Assembly: GCA_027489065.1 (NCBI GenBank)
Contig: JAIYAM010000014.1
Span: 1-64,000, forward strand
Reading direction: 5' to 3'
Source of the DNA: Erythrobacteraceae bacterium
GTDB taxonomy: Bacteria; Pseudomonadota; Alphaproteobacteria; Sphingomonadales; Sphingomonadaceae
Length of the DNA stretch: 64,000 bases
A program made the position numbers and the translations under genes. The notes under the pieces are model-generated. The model saw only the letters and a program-made list of their open reading frames with translations, searched no databases and was not told the DNA's origin. Within the stretch, counting starts at the first letter, position 1. Every line of letters starts with the position of its first letter. Below, piece after piece: positions 47,207 through 56,774 of this stretch.

Positions 47207-48391
47207 TCAGGCGAGTGCGACTTGCGGCTGGTCCGCCTCCTGATGGCCCACCTCACCACACGCCTCGGAAAGGATGCGGCGATACTGGGCGACGATCACG
47301 TCCTGGCCATGCTGTTCGAAGGCGCCGCTCTCGGCAAGCGCGCGCAGGTTCGCCTTCAGCCGCGCCTCGTTGGCGATGAGGTACCTGAGCCCCGCGACGA
47401 TGTCAGCCTGCGTGCGGTGGTTCCAGGCGTAGCCGATCGTGTCTTCGGGATAGACGCCATCGATCCCCCAGCCGCGCGTGTGCAGCACAGGCAATCCGCA
47501 CAGAAGCGCCTCGATGAAGACCATCCCGAAGGTCTCCCGCAATGTCGGCATGGCGAAGGCGGTGTAGCCATTGAGGGTGCTCTCGAAAGCGCCCTGCGGA
47601 AGCGGACCCTTGAGCGTGATGTAGTCGCGGGCGGCGCGCGCCGTGATCATTGCGTCGACGTCGCACAGGGTCTCGGCATTGCCCATGCCCCAGATGTCGA
47701 GGGTGACGCGCGGATCGCTGCGGCGCAGTTCGACCACCGCACCGAGCAGGCCCTTCAGGTTCTTGCGGCGATGCTGGTCGAGATTGAAAAGCGTCACGAG
47801 GCGGGCGTCCCCAGTCACCACGGGTGCCCGAACCTGCTTCTGCTTGATGATCGGCATCATCACCTCGAGCTTTGCCGGGTCGAGGTCGTGATCGGCAATG
47901 AAACGGTCGGCCGTCCAGGGAGCGCAGGGCAACAGACGGCTGGCGCCGCGCATGATCGCCTGCCACTTGCCCGCAAGGTCCCGGCGCGCCGACATCACCT
48001 TGATGTCCGTGTCGGCCCAGATATTCGCGATATAGGGCGCACCGAACTCCCCGGACAGTCGGTGCGCGATCAGCCCCTCGACAGTCAGTTTGTGGGCGTG
48101 GAACAGGTCAGGCGCGATGCCCTTGCTCGTGAGGTCTTCGCGAATGTAGTCCGCGACCGGCAGCAGGCGCTTCTCGAGCATCAGGCCCTTGGGCGGCGCA
48201 CCATAGGCGATCGCGGTCCGATCAGGCGCGAACTCAAGGGCAACGAGATTGGACCGCCAGTTCGCCCGGTTCAGCGAAAAGACGACATGTCGGAAGCCCG
48301 GCGTGTTGTCGACGAAGCTCACCACTCCTTTGGTCTTGGCCATGACCATCGGATCGGGGAAGTCGCAGCTGATGTGAACGATTGTCTTCAT
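47207..48391 (-). CDS. Family-4-type glycosyltransferase
   Basis: A 394-aa GT-B glycosyltransferase. The C-terminal donor-binding half has the EX7E-type motif in TLRETFGMVFIEALLCGLPVL, and RLVTLFNLDQHRRKNLKGLL starts the second Rossmann domain. The N-terminus MKTIVHISCDFPDP is typical. The ATG at 48389-48391 has AAGGGG upstream. In the minus arm of the glycan locus, likely adding one sugar to the repeat unit. Confidence 0.82.
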   Translation of the reverse strand: MKTIVHISCDFPDPMVMAKTKGVVSFVDNTPGFRHVVFSLNRANWRSNLVALEFAPDRTAIAYGAPPKGLMLEKRLLPVADYIREDLTSKGIAPDLFHAHKLTVEGLIAHRLSGEFGAPYIANIWADTDIKVMSARRDLAGKWQAIMRGASRLLPCAPWTADRFIADHDLDPAKLEVMMPIIKQKQVRAPVVTGDARLVTLFNLDQHRRKNLKGLLGAVVELRRSDPRVTLDIWGMGNAETLCDVDAMITARAARDYITLKGPLPQGAFESTLNGYTAFAMPTLRETFGMVFIEALLCGLPVLHTRGWGIDGVYPEDTIGYAWNHRTQADIVAGLRYLIANEARLKANLRALAESGAFEQHGQDVIVAQYRRILSEACGEVGHQEADQPQVALA

Positions 48392-48562
48392 TTCTGCCCC
48401 TTGCAGCTGACTACGCGGGGCCGATCCATTGGGAAGGCCGACGAAACGGGAGCCGATCGAGATATGCAACGCAATCGATCTCGGTGATCTGGCGCGCTCG
48501 AATTGCTGTGCACTGCTTTTCGCATCCCTGCTTCTACCTCGGACGCAAAGCTGGCGAGCTTC

Positions 48563-48868
48563 CTATGCAAGGTCGTTTGTCGCCGGCCGGAGGCCGCGCT
48601 TACGCATTCGCCAGTACATGCCGGTCGTGCAGTACTTTTCGAGAAACGGAATGCTGTTCGGGAGCAGCAGCAGTTTGGAAACCAAGCTTTTCCAACCGCC
48701 AGACCCCGGATTGCGAAGCAACTCGACCAGGTCTGCATTCCGCGAGCCGAAGACGCGCCTGAAATCGGGCGCGCTGACGAAGCGATGGCGGTCGAATTCG
48801 GAGGCGTAGAACTCTTCGCTGTGGACCTTGTTCTCGTAGTGGCCCTCGATCGCCGCTTGCGCCGTCAT
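48563..48868 (-). CDS. Small hypothetical protein in glycan locus
   Basis: A 101-aa protein of no recognised family. It is rich in aromatic and basic residues, with FYASEFDRHRFVSAPDFRRVFG and LVSKLLLLPNSIPFLEKYCTTGMYWRMRKRG; a short hydrophobic patch (about 66-78) could touch the membrane. The start ATG at 48866-48868 has an excellent SD, AGGAGA. Frame, SD and position between glycosyltransferase and epimerase genes support a real gene. Slightly lower GC than the flanks. Confidence 0.55.
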   Translation of the reverse strand: MTAQAAIEGHYENKVHSEEFYASEFDRHRFVSAPDFRRVFGSRNADLVELLRNPGSGGWKSLVSKLLLLPNSIPFLEKYCTTGMYWRMRKRGLRPATNDLA

Positions 48869-49018
48869 TGATGTCTCCTGTTGCCCAATTTCCCGCATCA
48901 AGCACGCCGTTTGGCCGCTCATGAGATAGCGGCCCAGCCCTCGCCCAAGCCCCTTGTCCCCCTGCGGCTTTGGCTATAGACCGTGCTGCGACGCGAAAAA
49001 AGCCCCAAAGGTATGGCC

Positions 49019-49978
49019 ATGAGAATGCTGGTTACGGGCGCAGCCGGGTTCATCGGGAGTCACTTGGTCAACACGCTGCTTTTCCAAGGGAACCTTGTGG
49101 TCGGGACTGACAATTTGGGGCGCGGGCGGCTCGCCAATCTTTCTGCTGCACTTGCGAACGACAACTTCTCCTTCGCAGAAGCGGAATTGGGCGTTCCGGA
49201 AGACGAACTCAAAGCGATCGCCGCTCAGGGTCCCTTCGACATGGTCTGGCACATGGCGGCCAATTCCGACATCGCGGCCGGTGTCGAGGACGAACGGATT
49301 GACTTCCGTGACACGTTCCAGACCACCCGCAGCGCGCTCGCGCTATGCCGCGAAACCGGCGCGCGGCGGCTGGTCCTCGCCTCGACTTCGGCGGTCTACG
49401 GCGAGCGTGACGACGTGCTGAGCGAAACGACCGGTCCGTTGCTCCCGATCTCGAACTACGGCGCCATGAAGCTGGCTGCCGAGGCCGCGGTCAGCGCAGC
49501 GGCGGAGACGTTTCTCGACACGGTCTGGATCATGCGCTTTCCCAATGTGGTCGGCGCGCACGCGACCCACGGCGTGATCTACGATTTCTGCCACAAGCTG
49601 TTGGACGATCCCGAGACGCTTTCGGTGCTCGGCAACGGCAGTCAGCAAAAACCCTACCTCCATGTGGGCGAGCTTGTCGAAGCGCTGCTGTTCATCGTCG
49701 AGCGCACCGCCGACGAACACGGACGCCATCTTTACAACATCGGCCCTGAGGACAGCGGCGTCACAGTTGCCGAGATCGCGTCGGCGATGGTCGAACGGGC
49801 TGGCGGTGGCGCGCGGATCGTCTATCAGGGCGGCGACCGCGGGTGGATCGGGGATGTGCCACGCTTTTCCTACTCGACGCGCAAGCTGCGCGACTTGGGA
49901 TGGCGCCCACAGCTCTCGTCGCGCGAGGCGATTTTGCGGGCAGTTGATGAATGCTGCCGCGAATGGGGGTTGAATTGA
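49019..49978 (+). CDS. NAD-dependent sugar-nucleotide epimerase/dehydratase
   Basis: A 319-aa extended-SDR enzyme. NAD motif GAAGFIGSH near residue 8; catalytic Ser in ASTSAVYGE and YxxxK in SNYGAMKLAAEA. The sugar specificity is unclear; the next three genes make GDP-heptose, so a GDP-D-glycero-manno-heptose epimerase/dehydratase is an attractive guess. The ATG at 49019 has AAAGG at 7 bases; other in-frame starts lie at 49013 and 48983. Its TGA overlaps a TTG of the next gene. Confidence 0.85.
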   Translation: MRMLVTGAAGFIGSHLVNTLLFQGNLVVGTDNLGRGRLANLSAALANDNFSFAEAELGVPEDELKAIAAQGPFDMVWHMAANSDIAAGVEDERIDFRDTFQTTRSALALCRETGARRLVLASTSAVYGERDDVLSETTGPLLPISNYGAMKLAAEAAVSAAAETFLDTVWIMRFPNVVGAHATHGVIYDFCHKLLDDPETLSVLGNGSQQKPYLHVGELVEALLFIVERTADEHGRHLYNIGPEDSGVTVAEIASAMVERAGGGARIVYQGGDRGWIGDVPRFSYSTRKLRDLGWRPQLSSREAILRAVDECCREWGLN

Positions 49979-51282
49979 AACAGGCCGTAATCCTCGCCGG
50001 GGGAATGGGAACACGGCTGAAGGCAGTAACGGGTGACTTGCCCAAGCCGCTCGCCCTTGCCGACGGAAAGCCGCTGCTCGAACGCCAGCTCGAACTGCTC
50101 GCCGCGGCCGGGGTCGAGGACGTCTGCGTGCTGTGCAGCTACCGCGCCGAGGCGATCCGCGACTTCTGCGGCGACGGCGCGCGCTGGGGCCTCAAGGTGG
50201 CCTGCATCGAGGAAGAGCGCGCGCGCGGCACGGCGGGCGCAGTCATCGACGCGCTGCCGCACCTCCTGGATAGTTTCTTCGTTCTCTACGGCGACACCGT
50301 TCTTGATGTCGATCTGGCGGCCATGGCGCGGGCGCACCTGGCGGCGCAGCCCGATGCGACGCTGCTGGTGCACCCCAACGACCACCCGGCGGATTCGGAC
50401 ATCGTCGAAGTCGACGCCGAGGGTCTTGTTCTGGCGATCCACGGCTATCCCCACCCGCCGGGCAAGGATCTGCCCAACCTCGTCAATGCCGGCCTCTACA
50501 TCCTCGAGAAGCATGCGCTCCGGGGGCTGGACGGGCTTCCCGACAAGCCCGACTTCGGCAAGCACGTTTTCGCCCGCATGGTAGACCGGGGAATGCGGCT
50601 GCTCGGTTACCGCAGCCCAGAATACATCAAGGACGCAGGGACCCCCGAGAGGCTCGAGAAAACCACGAAGGACCTTCGGTCGGGCCGCGTCGCGGCGCTG
50701 TCGCTGCGCACCCCTTCACCGGCCGTGTTCATCGATCGCGACGGCGTGATCAACGAGGAGGTGAGTTATATCTCCCGCCCCGATCAGGTGGCGCTTATCG
50801 AGGGCGTGGCCGAGGCGCTGCGGGACCTGAACCGCTCCCACTACCGGACGGTAATCATCACCAACCAGCCGGTCATCGCGCGGGGCGAGGCGACCGAGGC
50901 GGACATAAGTCAAGTGCACAACCGGCTCGACACGCTGCTCGGCGCGCAGGGAGCCTATGTCGACGCCCTGTACCTGTGCCCGCATCACCCGGACAAGGGC
51001 TTCGCGGGAGAGCGCGCGGAGCTCAAGATCGCTTGCGACTGCCGCAAACCGGCGCGCGGGATGATTGACCGGGCGGCGGCCGATCTCAACATCGACATCG
51101 CCGCCTCATGGTATATCGGCGACATGACCACCGACATCGAACTGGCCCGCCGCTGCGGGATGCGCTCGGTGCTGGTGGAGACCGGCTACGGCGGGCGCGA
51201 CGGCAAATATGACGCGCAGCCCACCCACGTCGCGGCAAGCCTGCGCGAGGCTGTCGCTTTCATCCTCGAACGGGTCGCATGA
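49963..51282 (+). CDS. Fused heptose-1-P guanylyltransferase/heptose-bisphosphate phosphatase (HddC-GmhB)
   Basis: A 439-aa two-domain protein. Residues about 5-235 form a nucleotidyltransferase (AVILAGGMGTRLKAVTGDLPKP, LYGDTVLDVD), like HddC, which makes GDP-D-glycero-alpha-D-manno-heptose. Residues about 250-435 form a HisB/GmhB-type HAD phosphatase (FIDRDGVINEE, ITNQPVIARGE, CPHHPDKG, ACDCRKPARGM, YIGDMTTDIE) with zinc-loop cysteines intact. HddC and GmhB are usually separate; here one chain carries steps 2 and 4 of the pathway, or the order is kinase, phosphatase, transferase. Start at ATG 49963, or at TTG 49975 coupled to the epimerase stop. Confidence 0.88.
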   Translation: MGVELKQAVILAGGMGTRLKAVTGDLPKPLALADGKPLLERQLELLAAAGVEDVCVLCSYRAEAIRDFCGDGARWGLKVACIEEERARGTAGAVIDALPHLLDSFFVLYGDTVLDVDLAAMARAHLAAQPDATLLVHPNDHPADSDIVEVDAEGLVLAIHGYPHPPGKDLPNLVNAGLYILEKHALRGLDGLPDKPDFGKHVFARMVDRGMRLLGYRSPEYIKDAGTPERLEKTTKDLRSGRVAALSLRTPSPAVFIDRDGVINEEVSYISRPDQVALIEGVAEALRDLNRSHYRTVIITNQPVIARGEATEADISQVHNRLDTLLGAQGAYVDALYLCPHHPDKGFAGERAELKIACDCRKPARGMIDRAAADLNIDIAASWYIGDMTTDIELARRCGMRSVLVETGYGGRDGKYDAQPTHVAASLREAVAFILERVA

Positions 51283-51349
51283 ACCGGGCGGGCCTCGCCC
51301 GCCCCCCTGACAGGACGGCCGCGGCACGCGCGGTCAGAGTGGAGAGCCC

Positions 51350-52357
51350 ATGATCATCAGCAAGACGCCGCTGCGTCTCAGTTTCGTCGGCGGCGGGAGC
51401 GACCTGCCCTCATATTACCGCGAGGAAGGCGGCGCGGTGCTCAGCACCTCGATCGACAAGTTCGTCTATGTCACCGTCAACCAGCGGTTCGAGGAGGGCA
51501 TCCGCTTGTCCTATTCGCGCACCGAGATCGTCCCGCACGCCCGCGAGATCGAGCATGTGCTGGTCAAGGCAGGCCTCGAGAAGGTCGGCATCCACTCCGG
51601 GGTCGAGATCACCTCGATCGCCGACATCCCCTCGCGCGGAAGCGGCATGGGCTCGTCGAGTTCGTTCACCGTCGGCCTGTTGCACGCGCTCCATGCGTTC
51701 ACCGGGACCTACAAGTCCAAGATCGATCTCGGCCGTGAGGCTTGCGAGGTCGAACTCGACATGTGCGGGGAGCCGATCGGCAAGCAGGACCAGTATGCCG
51801 CGGCCGCGGGCGGCCTCAACGTCATCGAGTTCCATCCCGACGACACCGTCACGCTCGCCCCGATCGTCGCCCCCACGGGAACGATCCAGCAGGTCGAGAG
51901 CGAGTTGGTGATGTTCTATGTGGGCGGCGACCGCTCGGCCTCGAAGATCCTCGAGCAGCAGGCCCGCGAGGTGAGCCGGAGCATCGACAAGAAGCAGGCC
52001 CTGCGCACGATGGTGAGCCTGGTCTACGCGCTGCGGGACGAGCTCGCGAAGGGCCATGCGCAGAGCGTCGGCGAGATCCTCCACGAGAACTGGGAACTGA
52101 AGCGCCAGCTGACCGGAGGCATCTCCAACGCGATGATCGACGATGTCTACGATACCGCCATGCGCAGCGGGGCGACCGGCGGCAAGCTGCTCGGGGCGGG
52201 CGGCGGCGGCTTCATGGTCTTCTCGGTCCCGCAGGCCCGCCAGCCTGAACTGCGCAAGGCGCTCGGCGACCTACGCGAGGTCCCTTTCAGCTTCGACAAG
52301 AACGGCACCAGCATCGTCTTCTACCAGCCCGAAACACAAACTCGCCGCCAGAACTGA
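51350..52357 (+). CDS. hddA: D-glycero-alpha-D-manno-heptose 7-phosphate kinase
   Basis: A 335-aa GHMP kinase that phosphorylates the anomeric oxygen of heptose 7-phosphate. N-terminal PLRLSFVGGGSDLPSYY, the GHMP loop SRGSGMGSSSSFTVGLLHAL and a C-terminal KLLGAGGGGFMVF are diagnostic for the HddA type. RBS GGAGAG. Placed between the fused HddC-GmhB and GmhA genes, completing the GDP-heptose route. Confidence 0.92.
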   Translation: MIISKTPLRLSFVGGGSDLPSYYREEGGAVLSTSIDKFVYVTVNQRFEEGIRLSYSRTEIVPHAREIEHVLVKAGLEKVGIHSGVEITSIADIPSRGSGMGSSSSFTVGLLHALHAFTGTYKSKIDLGREACEVELDMCGEPIGKQDQYAAAAGGLNVIEFHPDDTVTLAPIVAPTGTIQQVESELVMFYVGGDRSASKILEQQAREVSRSIDKKQALRTMVSLVYALRDELAKGHAQSVGEILHENWELKRQLTGGISNAMIDDVYDTAMRSGATGGKLLGAGGGGFMVFSVPQARQPELRKALGDLREVPFSFDKNGTSIVFYQPETQTRRQN

Positions 52358-52369
52358 GGAGCGCGCACC

Positions 52370-52996
52370 ATGGACAATTTCCCCTCCAGCCCGATCGAGC
52401 GGGCCTCGACCTATGCCGACGAGTATTTCGACCGGCTCGCCAAGGCGAGCGCGACCATCGACCGCAGCGCAGTCGAGCGCGCCGCGCAGCTGATTGCCGA
52501 GACTGCCGCAGCCGGCCGCCGCATCTACTGCTGCGGCAACGGCGGATCGGCGGCGATCGCCAACCACTTGGTGTGCGATTGCGTGAAAGGCATCCGCACC
52601 GACTCGACGCTGAAACCGCAGGTCGTCAGCCTGTCCTCGAACATCGAGATCATCACCGCGATCGGCAACGACATCGGCTATGGCGAAGTCTTCCGCTTCC
52701 AGCTTGAATCCCTTGCGCAGCCAGGCGACGTGCTGATCGCGATCAGTTCGTCGGGCGGCTCGCCCAACATCATCGCGGCGATCGAATGGGCCAAGGCCAA
52801 CGGGGTGGCGACGATCGCAATGACCGGCTTCTCGGGCGGCGGATCGCGCGAACTCGCCGACATCAGCCTGCATGTCGAGGCAGACAATTACGGGATCATC
52901 GAAGACCTCCACCAGTCGCTGATGCACCTGCTTGCACAATACACCCGGCAGAAGCACATCGCCGATCCGGCGCGACTGCCGGACATCAAGTTCTGA
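52370..52996 (+). CDS. gmhA: Sedoheptulose-7-phosphate isomerase (GmhA-type SIS protein)
   Basis: A 208-aa SIS-domain isomerase, first enzyme of the heptose pathway, converting sedoheptulose 7-phosphate to D-glycero-D-manno-heptose 7-phosphate. Phosphate-binding motifs YCCGNGGSAAIANHLVCD and AISSSGGSPNIIAA are visible, and the final helix holds HQSLMHLL (catalytic His region). RBS GAGGAGCG. Followed by a strong terminator. Confidence 0.92.
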   Translation: MDNFPSSPIERASTYADEYFDRLAKASATIDRSAVERAAQLIAETAAAGRRIYCCGNGGSAAIANHLVCDCVKGIRTDSTLKPQVVSLSSNIEIITAIGNDIGYGEVFRFQLESLAQPGDVLIAISSSGGSPNIIAAIEWAKANGVATIAMTGFSGGGSRELADISLHVEADNYGIIEDLHQSLMHLLAQYTRQKHIADPARLPDIKF

Positions 52997-52999
52997 GCC

Positions 53000-53040
53000 T
53001 TCGCCCCTGCGCCTGGTGACAGGCAGGGGCGAAAGTTTTG
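53000..53040 (+). terminator. Terminator after gmhA
   Basis: Perfect 11-bp stem TTCGCCCCTGC/GCAGGGGCGAA (53000-53010 with 53023-53033) followed by AGTTTTG. It closes the heptose operon and separates it from cysD. Confidence 0.82.
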
Positions 53041-53101
53041 CCATGCAAGCGCCTATTCGATCTTGTTTGCGTTGGTGGGCGGAGTGACTAGCTGCACCCT
53101 C

Positions 53102-54004
53102 ATGCGTTCCCTGACCCATCTCGAACGGCTCGAGGCCGAGAGCATCCACATCTTCCGCGAGGTCGTTGCCGAGGCCGAGAACCCGGTGATGCTCTATTCG
53201 GTGGGCAAGGACAGTTCGGTGATGCTGCACCTGGCGCGCAAGGCGTTCTACCCCGCGCCCCCGCCCTTCCCGATGCTCCACGTGGCGAGCGGCTGGGACT
53301 TCGCCGACCTTCTCGCCCATCGCGACCGGACCGTGCGCGAATACGGGCTGCGGCTGATCATCGCCCAGAACGAGGAGGCCGAGGCGCAGGGGATCAACCC
53401 CTTCGACACCGGCAGCGCGCTCTACTCGCAGGCCCAGCTGACCGATCCGCTCAAGCGCGCGCTGACCGCCCACGGCTTCGACGCGGCCTTCGGCGGCGGG
53501 CGGCGCGACGAGGAGAAGGCGCGGGCGAAGGAGCGCATCTTCTCCTTCCGCAACGCCGCCCACCGCTGGGACCCCAAGAACCAGCGGCCCGAGCTGTGGA
53601 ACCTCTACAACGCCAAGAAGGCGAAGGGCGAGAGCATCCGCGTCTTCCCGATCTCGAACTGGACCGAGCTCGACATTTGGCAATACATCGCGCTCGAGAA
53701 GATCGACATCGTGCCGCTCTATTTCTCCAAGCCCCGCCCTACGGTGGAGCGCGACGGGATGCTGCTGGTGGTCGACGATGATCGCTTCCGGCTCGAGCCC
53801 GGCGAGGAGCCGGTGACCCGCCCGGTGCGCTTCCGCACCTTGGGTTGCTACCCGCTGACCGGCGCCACCGAGAGCGAGGCAACGGAAATGAACGACATCA
53901 TCCAGGAGATGCTGCTCGCCACCGGCTCGGAGCGGCAGGGCCGGGCGATCGACAAGGGGCAGTCGGCCTCGATGGAAGACAAGAAGGCGGAAGGATACTT
54001 CTGA
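53102..54004 (+). CDS. cysD: Sulfate adenylyltransferase subunit 2 CysD
   Basis: A 300-aa ATP-PPase subunit which, with CysN, makes adenosine 5'-phosphosulfate. The PP-loop is [72 protein letters not shown] and the [16 protein letters not shown] end are canonical. One usually conserved segment, HVDTGWKF in E. coli CysD, reads HVASGWDF here (Asp-Thr changed to Ala-Ser). Stop overlaps the cysNC ATG. Confidence 0.93.
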   Translation: MRSLTHLERLEAESIHIFREVVAEAENPVMLYSVGKDSSVMLHLARKAFYPAPPPFPMLHVASGWDFADLLAHRDRTVREYGLRLIIAQNEEAEAQGINPFDTGSALYSQAQLTDPLKRALTAHGFDAAFGGGRRDEEKARAKERIFSFRNAAHRWDPKNQRPELWNLYNAKKAKGESIRVFPISNWTELDIWQYIALEKIDIVPLYFSKPRPTVERDGMLLVVDDDRFRLEPGEEPVTRPVRFRTLGCYPLTGATESEATEMNDIIQEMLLATGSERQGRAIDKGQSASMEDKKAEGYF

Positions 54005-55917
54005 TGAACGCCCCCTCCTCCTTCCAGACCGACGCCCTCATTGCCGAGGATATCGAGGCCTATCTCGAGCAGCACCAGAACAAGAGCCTGCTGCGCTTCA
54101 TCACCTGCGGCAGCGTGGATGATGGCAAGTCGACCCTGATCGGGCGGCTGCTCTACGATTCCAAGATGATCTTCGAGGATCAGCTGGCCGCGCTGGAAAG
54201 CGACAGCATCAAGCATGGCACCCAAGGGCAGGAGATCGACTTCGCGCTGCTGGTCGACGGCCTCGCCGCCGAGCGCGAGCAGGGTATCACCATCGACGTC
54301 GCCTACCGGTTCTTCGCGACCGAGAAGCGCAAGTTCATCGTCGCCGACACGCCCGGGCACGAGCAATACACCCGCAATATGGTGACCGGCGCCTCGACCG
54401 CCGATCTCGCGGTGATCCTCGTCGATGCGCGCAAGGGCGTGCTGCAGCAGACGCGGCGGCATTCCTACCTCGTCCACCTGCTCGGCATCCGCCATGTGGT
54501 GCTGGCGGTGAACAAGATGGACCTTGTCGGCTACGACCGGGCGACCTTCGACAGCATTGTGGCCGACTATCGCGCCTTTGCGCAAAGCATCGGGATCAGC
54601 GAATTCACCGCGATCCCGATCTCGGGCTTCAAGGGCGACAACATCACCGCGGCCCCGTCCGCGAACACGCCGTGGTACGAGGGGCCCGCGCTGATCCAGC
54701 ACCTCGAAACCGTGGAGGTCGACGCCGCTGCCGCGCAGACCCAGCCGTTCCGCATGCCGGTGCAGTGGGTCAACCGCCCCAATCTCGACTTCCGCGGTTT
54801 CGCGGGCCAGATCGCCAGCGGCACCATCCGGCCGGGCGATCCGGTGCGGATCGTGCCGTCGGGCAAGACCTCGACGGTCAAGACCATCACCACCTTCGAC
54901 GGCGACCTTGACGAGGCGGTCGCCGGCCAATCGGTCACCCTCACCCTCGCAGACGAGGTCGATTGCTCGCGCGGCGACCTGATCGCGGCCGCGGGTGATC
55001 CGCCGCAAGCTTCCGACCAGTTCTGCGCGACCTTCGTGTGGATGGACGAAGAAGCGCTGAAGCCCGGGCGCGGCTACTGGCTCAAGATCGGCAGCCAGAT
55101 GGTGACCGCCACCGTCCAGCCGCCCAAGTACGAGATCGACATCAACAGCCTCGAGCATCTCGCGGCCAGGACGCTGGACCTGAACGCCATCGGCGTCGCC
55201 GAGTTCGCGACTGACCGCCCGATCGCCTTCGAGCCTTACGACGTGAACCGCCAGCTCGGCGGGTTCATCCTCATCGACAAGTTCACCAACGCGACCGTCG
55301 CGGCCGGCATGATCGCCTTCAATCTGCGCCGCGCAGACAATGTCCACTGGCAGCCGCTCGCGATCACCCGCGAAGATCATGCCGGGCTCAAGAACCAGAC
55401 GCCGCGGGTGCTGTGGTTCACGGGGCTTTCGGGCTCGGGCAAGTCGACCATCGCCAACGAGGTCGAAAAGCAGCTCTTCCTGATGAACCGCCACACCTTC
55501 CTGCTCGACGGGGACAATGTGCGCCACGGGCTCAACCGGGACCTGGGCTTCACCGAGGCTGACCGGATCGAGAACATCCGCCGGGTGGGCGAGGTCGCGA
55601 AGCTGATGGCGGACGCGGGGCTGATCGTGCTCACCGCCTTCATCAGCCCGTTCCGCGCCGAACGCGAGATGGTGCGCAAGATGCTTGCCGCAGGCGAGTT
55701 CATCGAGATCTTCGTCGACACGCCGCTCGACGTCGCCGAGGGACGCGACGTGAAGGGCCTCTACAAGAAGGCGCGCTCGGGCGAGCTCAAGAACTTCACC
55801 GGGATCGACAGCCCCTACGAGCCGCCCGAAAGTCCGGAAATCCGGGTCAACACGGTGGACATGACCCCCGAAGAGGCGGCACGCTACATCATCGCAAGGA
55901 TCCTGCCGCTCAAATGA
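54004..55917 (+). CDS. cysNC: Bifunctional CysN GTPase/CysC APS kinase
   Basis: A 637-aa fusion. Residues about 25-460 are CysN: P-loop [25 protein letters not shown] and NKMDL, an EF-Tu-like GTPase that drives ATP sulfurylase. Residues about 465-637 are APS kinase: [27 protein letters not shown] and [10 protein letters not shown]. It makes APS and then PAPS, the sulfuryl donor. ATG at 54004 overlaps the cysD stop and the TGA overlaps the cysQ ATG. No PAPS reductase gene (cysH) is present in the window. Confidence 0.95.
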   Translation: MNAPSSFQTDALIAEDIEAYLEQHQNKSLLRFITCGSVDDGKSTLIGRLLYDSKMIFEDQLAALESDSIKHGTQGQEIDFALLVDGLAAEREQGITIDVAYRFFATEKRKFIVADTPGHEQYTRNMVTGASTADLAVILVDARKGVLQQTRRHSYLVHLLGIRHVVLAVNKMDLVGYDRATFDSIVADYRAFAQSIGISEFTAIPISGFKGDNITAAPSANTPWYEGPALIQHLETVEVDAAAAQTQPFRMPVQWVNRPNLDFRGFAGQIASGTIRPGDPVRIVPSGKTSTVKTITTFDGDLDEAVAGQSVTLTLADEVDCSRGDLIAAAGDPPQASDQFCATFVWMDEEALKPGRGYWLKIGSQMVTATVQPPKYEIDINSLEHLAARTLDLNAIGVAEFATDRPIAFEPYDVNRQLGGFILIDKFTNATVAAGMIAFNLRRADNVHWQPLAITREDHAGLKNQTPRVLWFTGLSGSGKSTIANEVEKQLFLMNRHTFLLDGDNVRHGLNRDLGFTEADRIENIRRVGEVAKLMADAGLIVLTAFISPFRAEREMVRKMLAAGEFIEIFVDTPLDVAEGRDVKGLYKKARSGELKNFTGIDSPYEPPESPEIRVNTVDMTPEEAARYIIARILPLK

Positions 55918-56684
55918 CGCCCTCACAATTTGCAGGCGCCCATCTCGATGACGCCGAACTGGCGGCACGGCTGGCCGAAGAAGCTGGCCGCCTGCTGCTT
56001 GCGGTCCGCGAGGGCTCGGGCCTTACCGGCAAGGACCTCGGCAAGGCCGGGGACGCGGCGGCGAACCGCTTCCTGTGCGATGCGATCCGCACCGCGCGCC
56101 CGGATGACGGGCTGCTTTCCGAGGAAGAGAAGGACAACCCCGCTCGCCTCGCGAAGAGCCGCGTGTGGATTGTCGATCCGGTCGACGGCACGCGCGAATA
56201 CTCGGAAGGGCGCGCCGACTGGGCGGTGCACGTCGCGCTCGCGGTGGACGGTGCCGCGAGCGTCGGCGCGGTGGCCTTGCCGGGTCTCGAAGGCGGCATC
56301 GTGCTTCGCTCCGACCGGCCTCAGCCGCTTGGCGCAATGGCGGCCCCCCCGCGCTTCGTCGTCAGCCGCACCCGGCCGCCGAAGGAGGCCGAGGCAGTGG
56401 CCGAAGCGGTCGGCGGCGAGCTCGTTGCGATGGGCAGCGCCGGGGCCAAAGCAATGGCCGTCGTGCTTGGGCAAGCCGAGGTCTATCTCCACTCGGGCGG
56501 GCAATACGAGTGGGACAATTGCGCCCCGGTCGCGGTTGCGCAGGCCCAGGGCCTACACTGCTCTCGCATCGACGGCAGCCGGTTCGTCTATAACCGTGCC
56601 GATACATACGCCCCCGATCTCCTCATCTGCCGTTCCGAATGGGCAGACCGAGTGCTTGCAATAGTGGCGCAGCTCAGCGCCTGA
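55914..56684 (+). CDS. cysQ: 3'(2'),5'-bisphosphate nucleotidase CysQ
   Basis: A 256-aa inositol-monophosphatase-fold enzyme that recycles PAP, the by-product of PAPS-dependent sulfation. Metal site [16 protein letters not shown] and upstream [10 protein letters not shown] are plain, and [12 protein letters not shown] matches the C-terminal metal ligand. The gene overlaps cysNC by four bases, so PAPS synthesis and PAP removal are co-expressed. Confidence 0.92.
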   Translation: MTPSQFAGAHLDDAELAARLAEEAGRLLLAVREGSGLTGKDLGKAGDAAANRFLCDAIRTARPDDGLLSEEEKDNPARLAKSRVWIVDPVDGTREYSEGRADWAVHVALAVDGAASVGAVALPGLEGGIVLRSDRPQPLGAMAAPPRFVVSRTRPPKEAEAVAEAVGGELVAMGSAGAKAMAVVLGQAEVYLHSGGQYEWDNCAPVAVAQAQGLHCSRIDGSRFVYNRADTYAPDLLICRSEWADRVLAIVAQLSA

Positions 56685-56774
56685 CGGACGGCGCACGGCA
56701 GCGCTCTTGCGCATTGCAACATGAGTAAGCGCTTGCTAACCCAAAGATGGGTTCGCGCCTCTGGGGACACATTC

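Noticed and set aside
53848..55968. Minus-strand 706-codon open frame
   Set aside because: It lies entirely opposite cysD/cysNC, which have full motif sets; the composition is the Arg/Asp/Val/Gly-rich kind typical of antisense frames in high-GC DNA.
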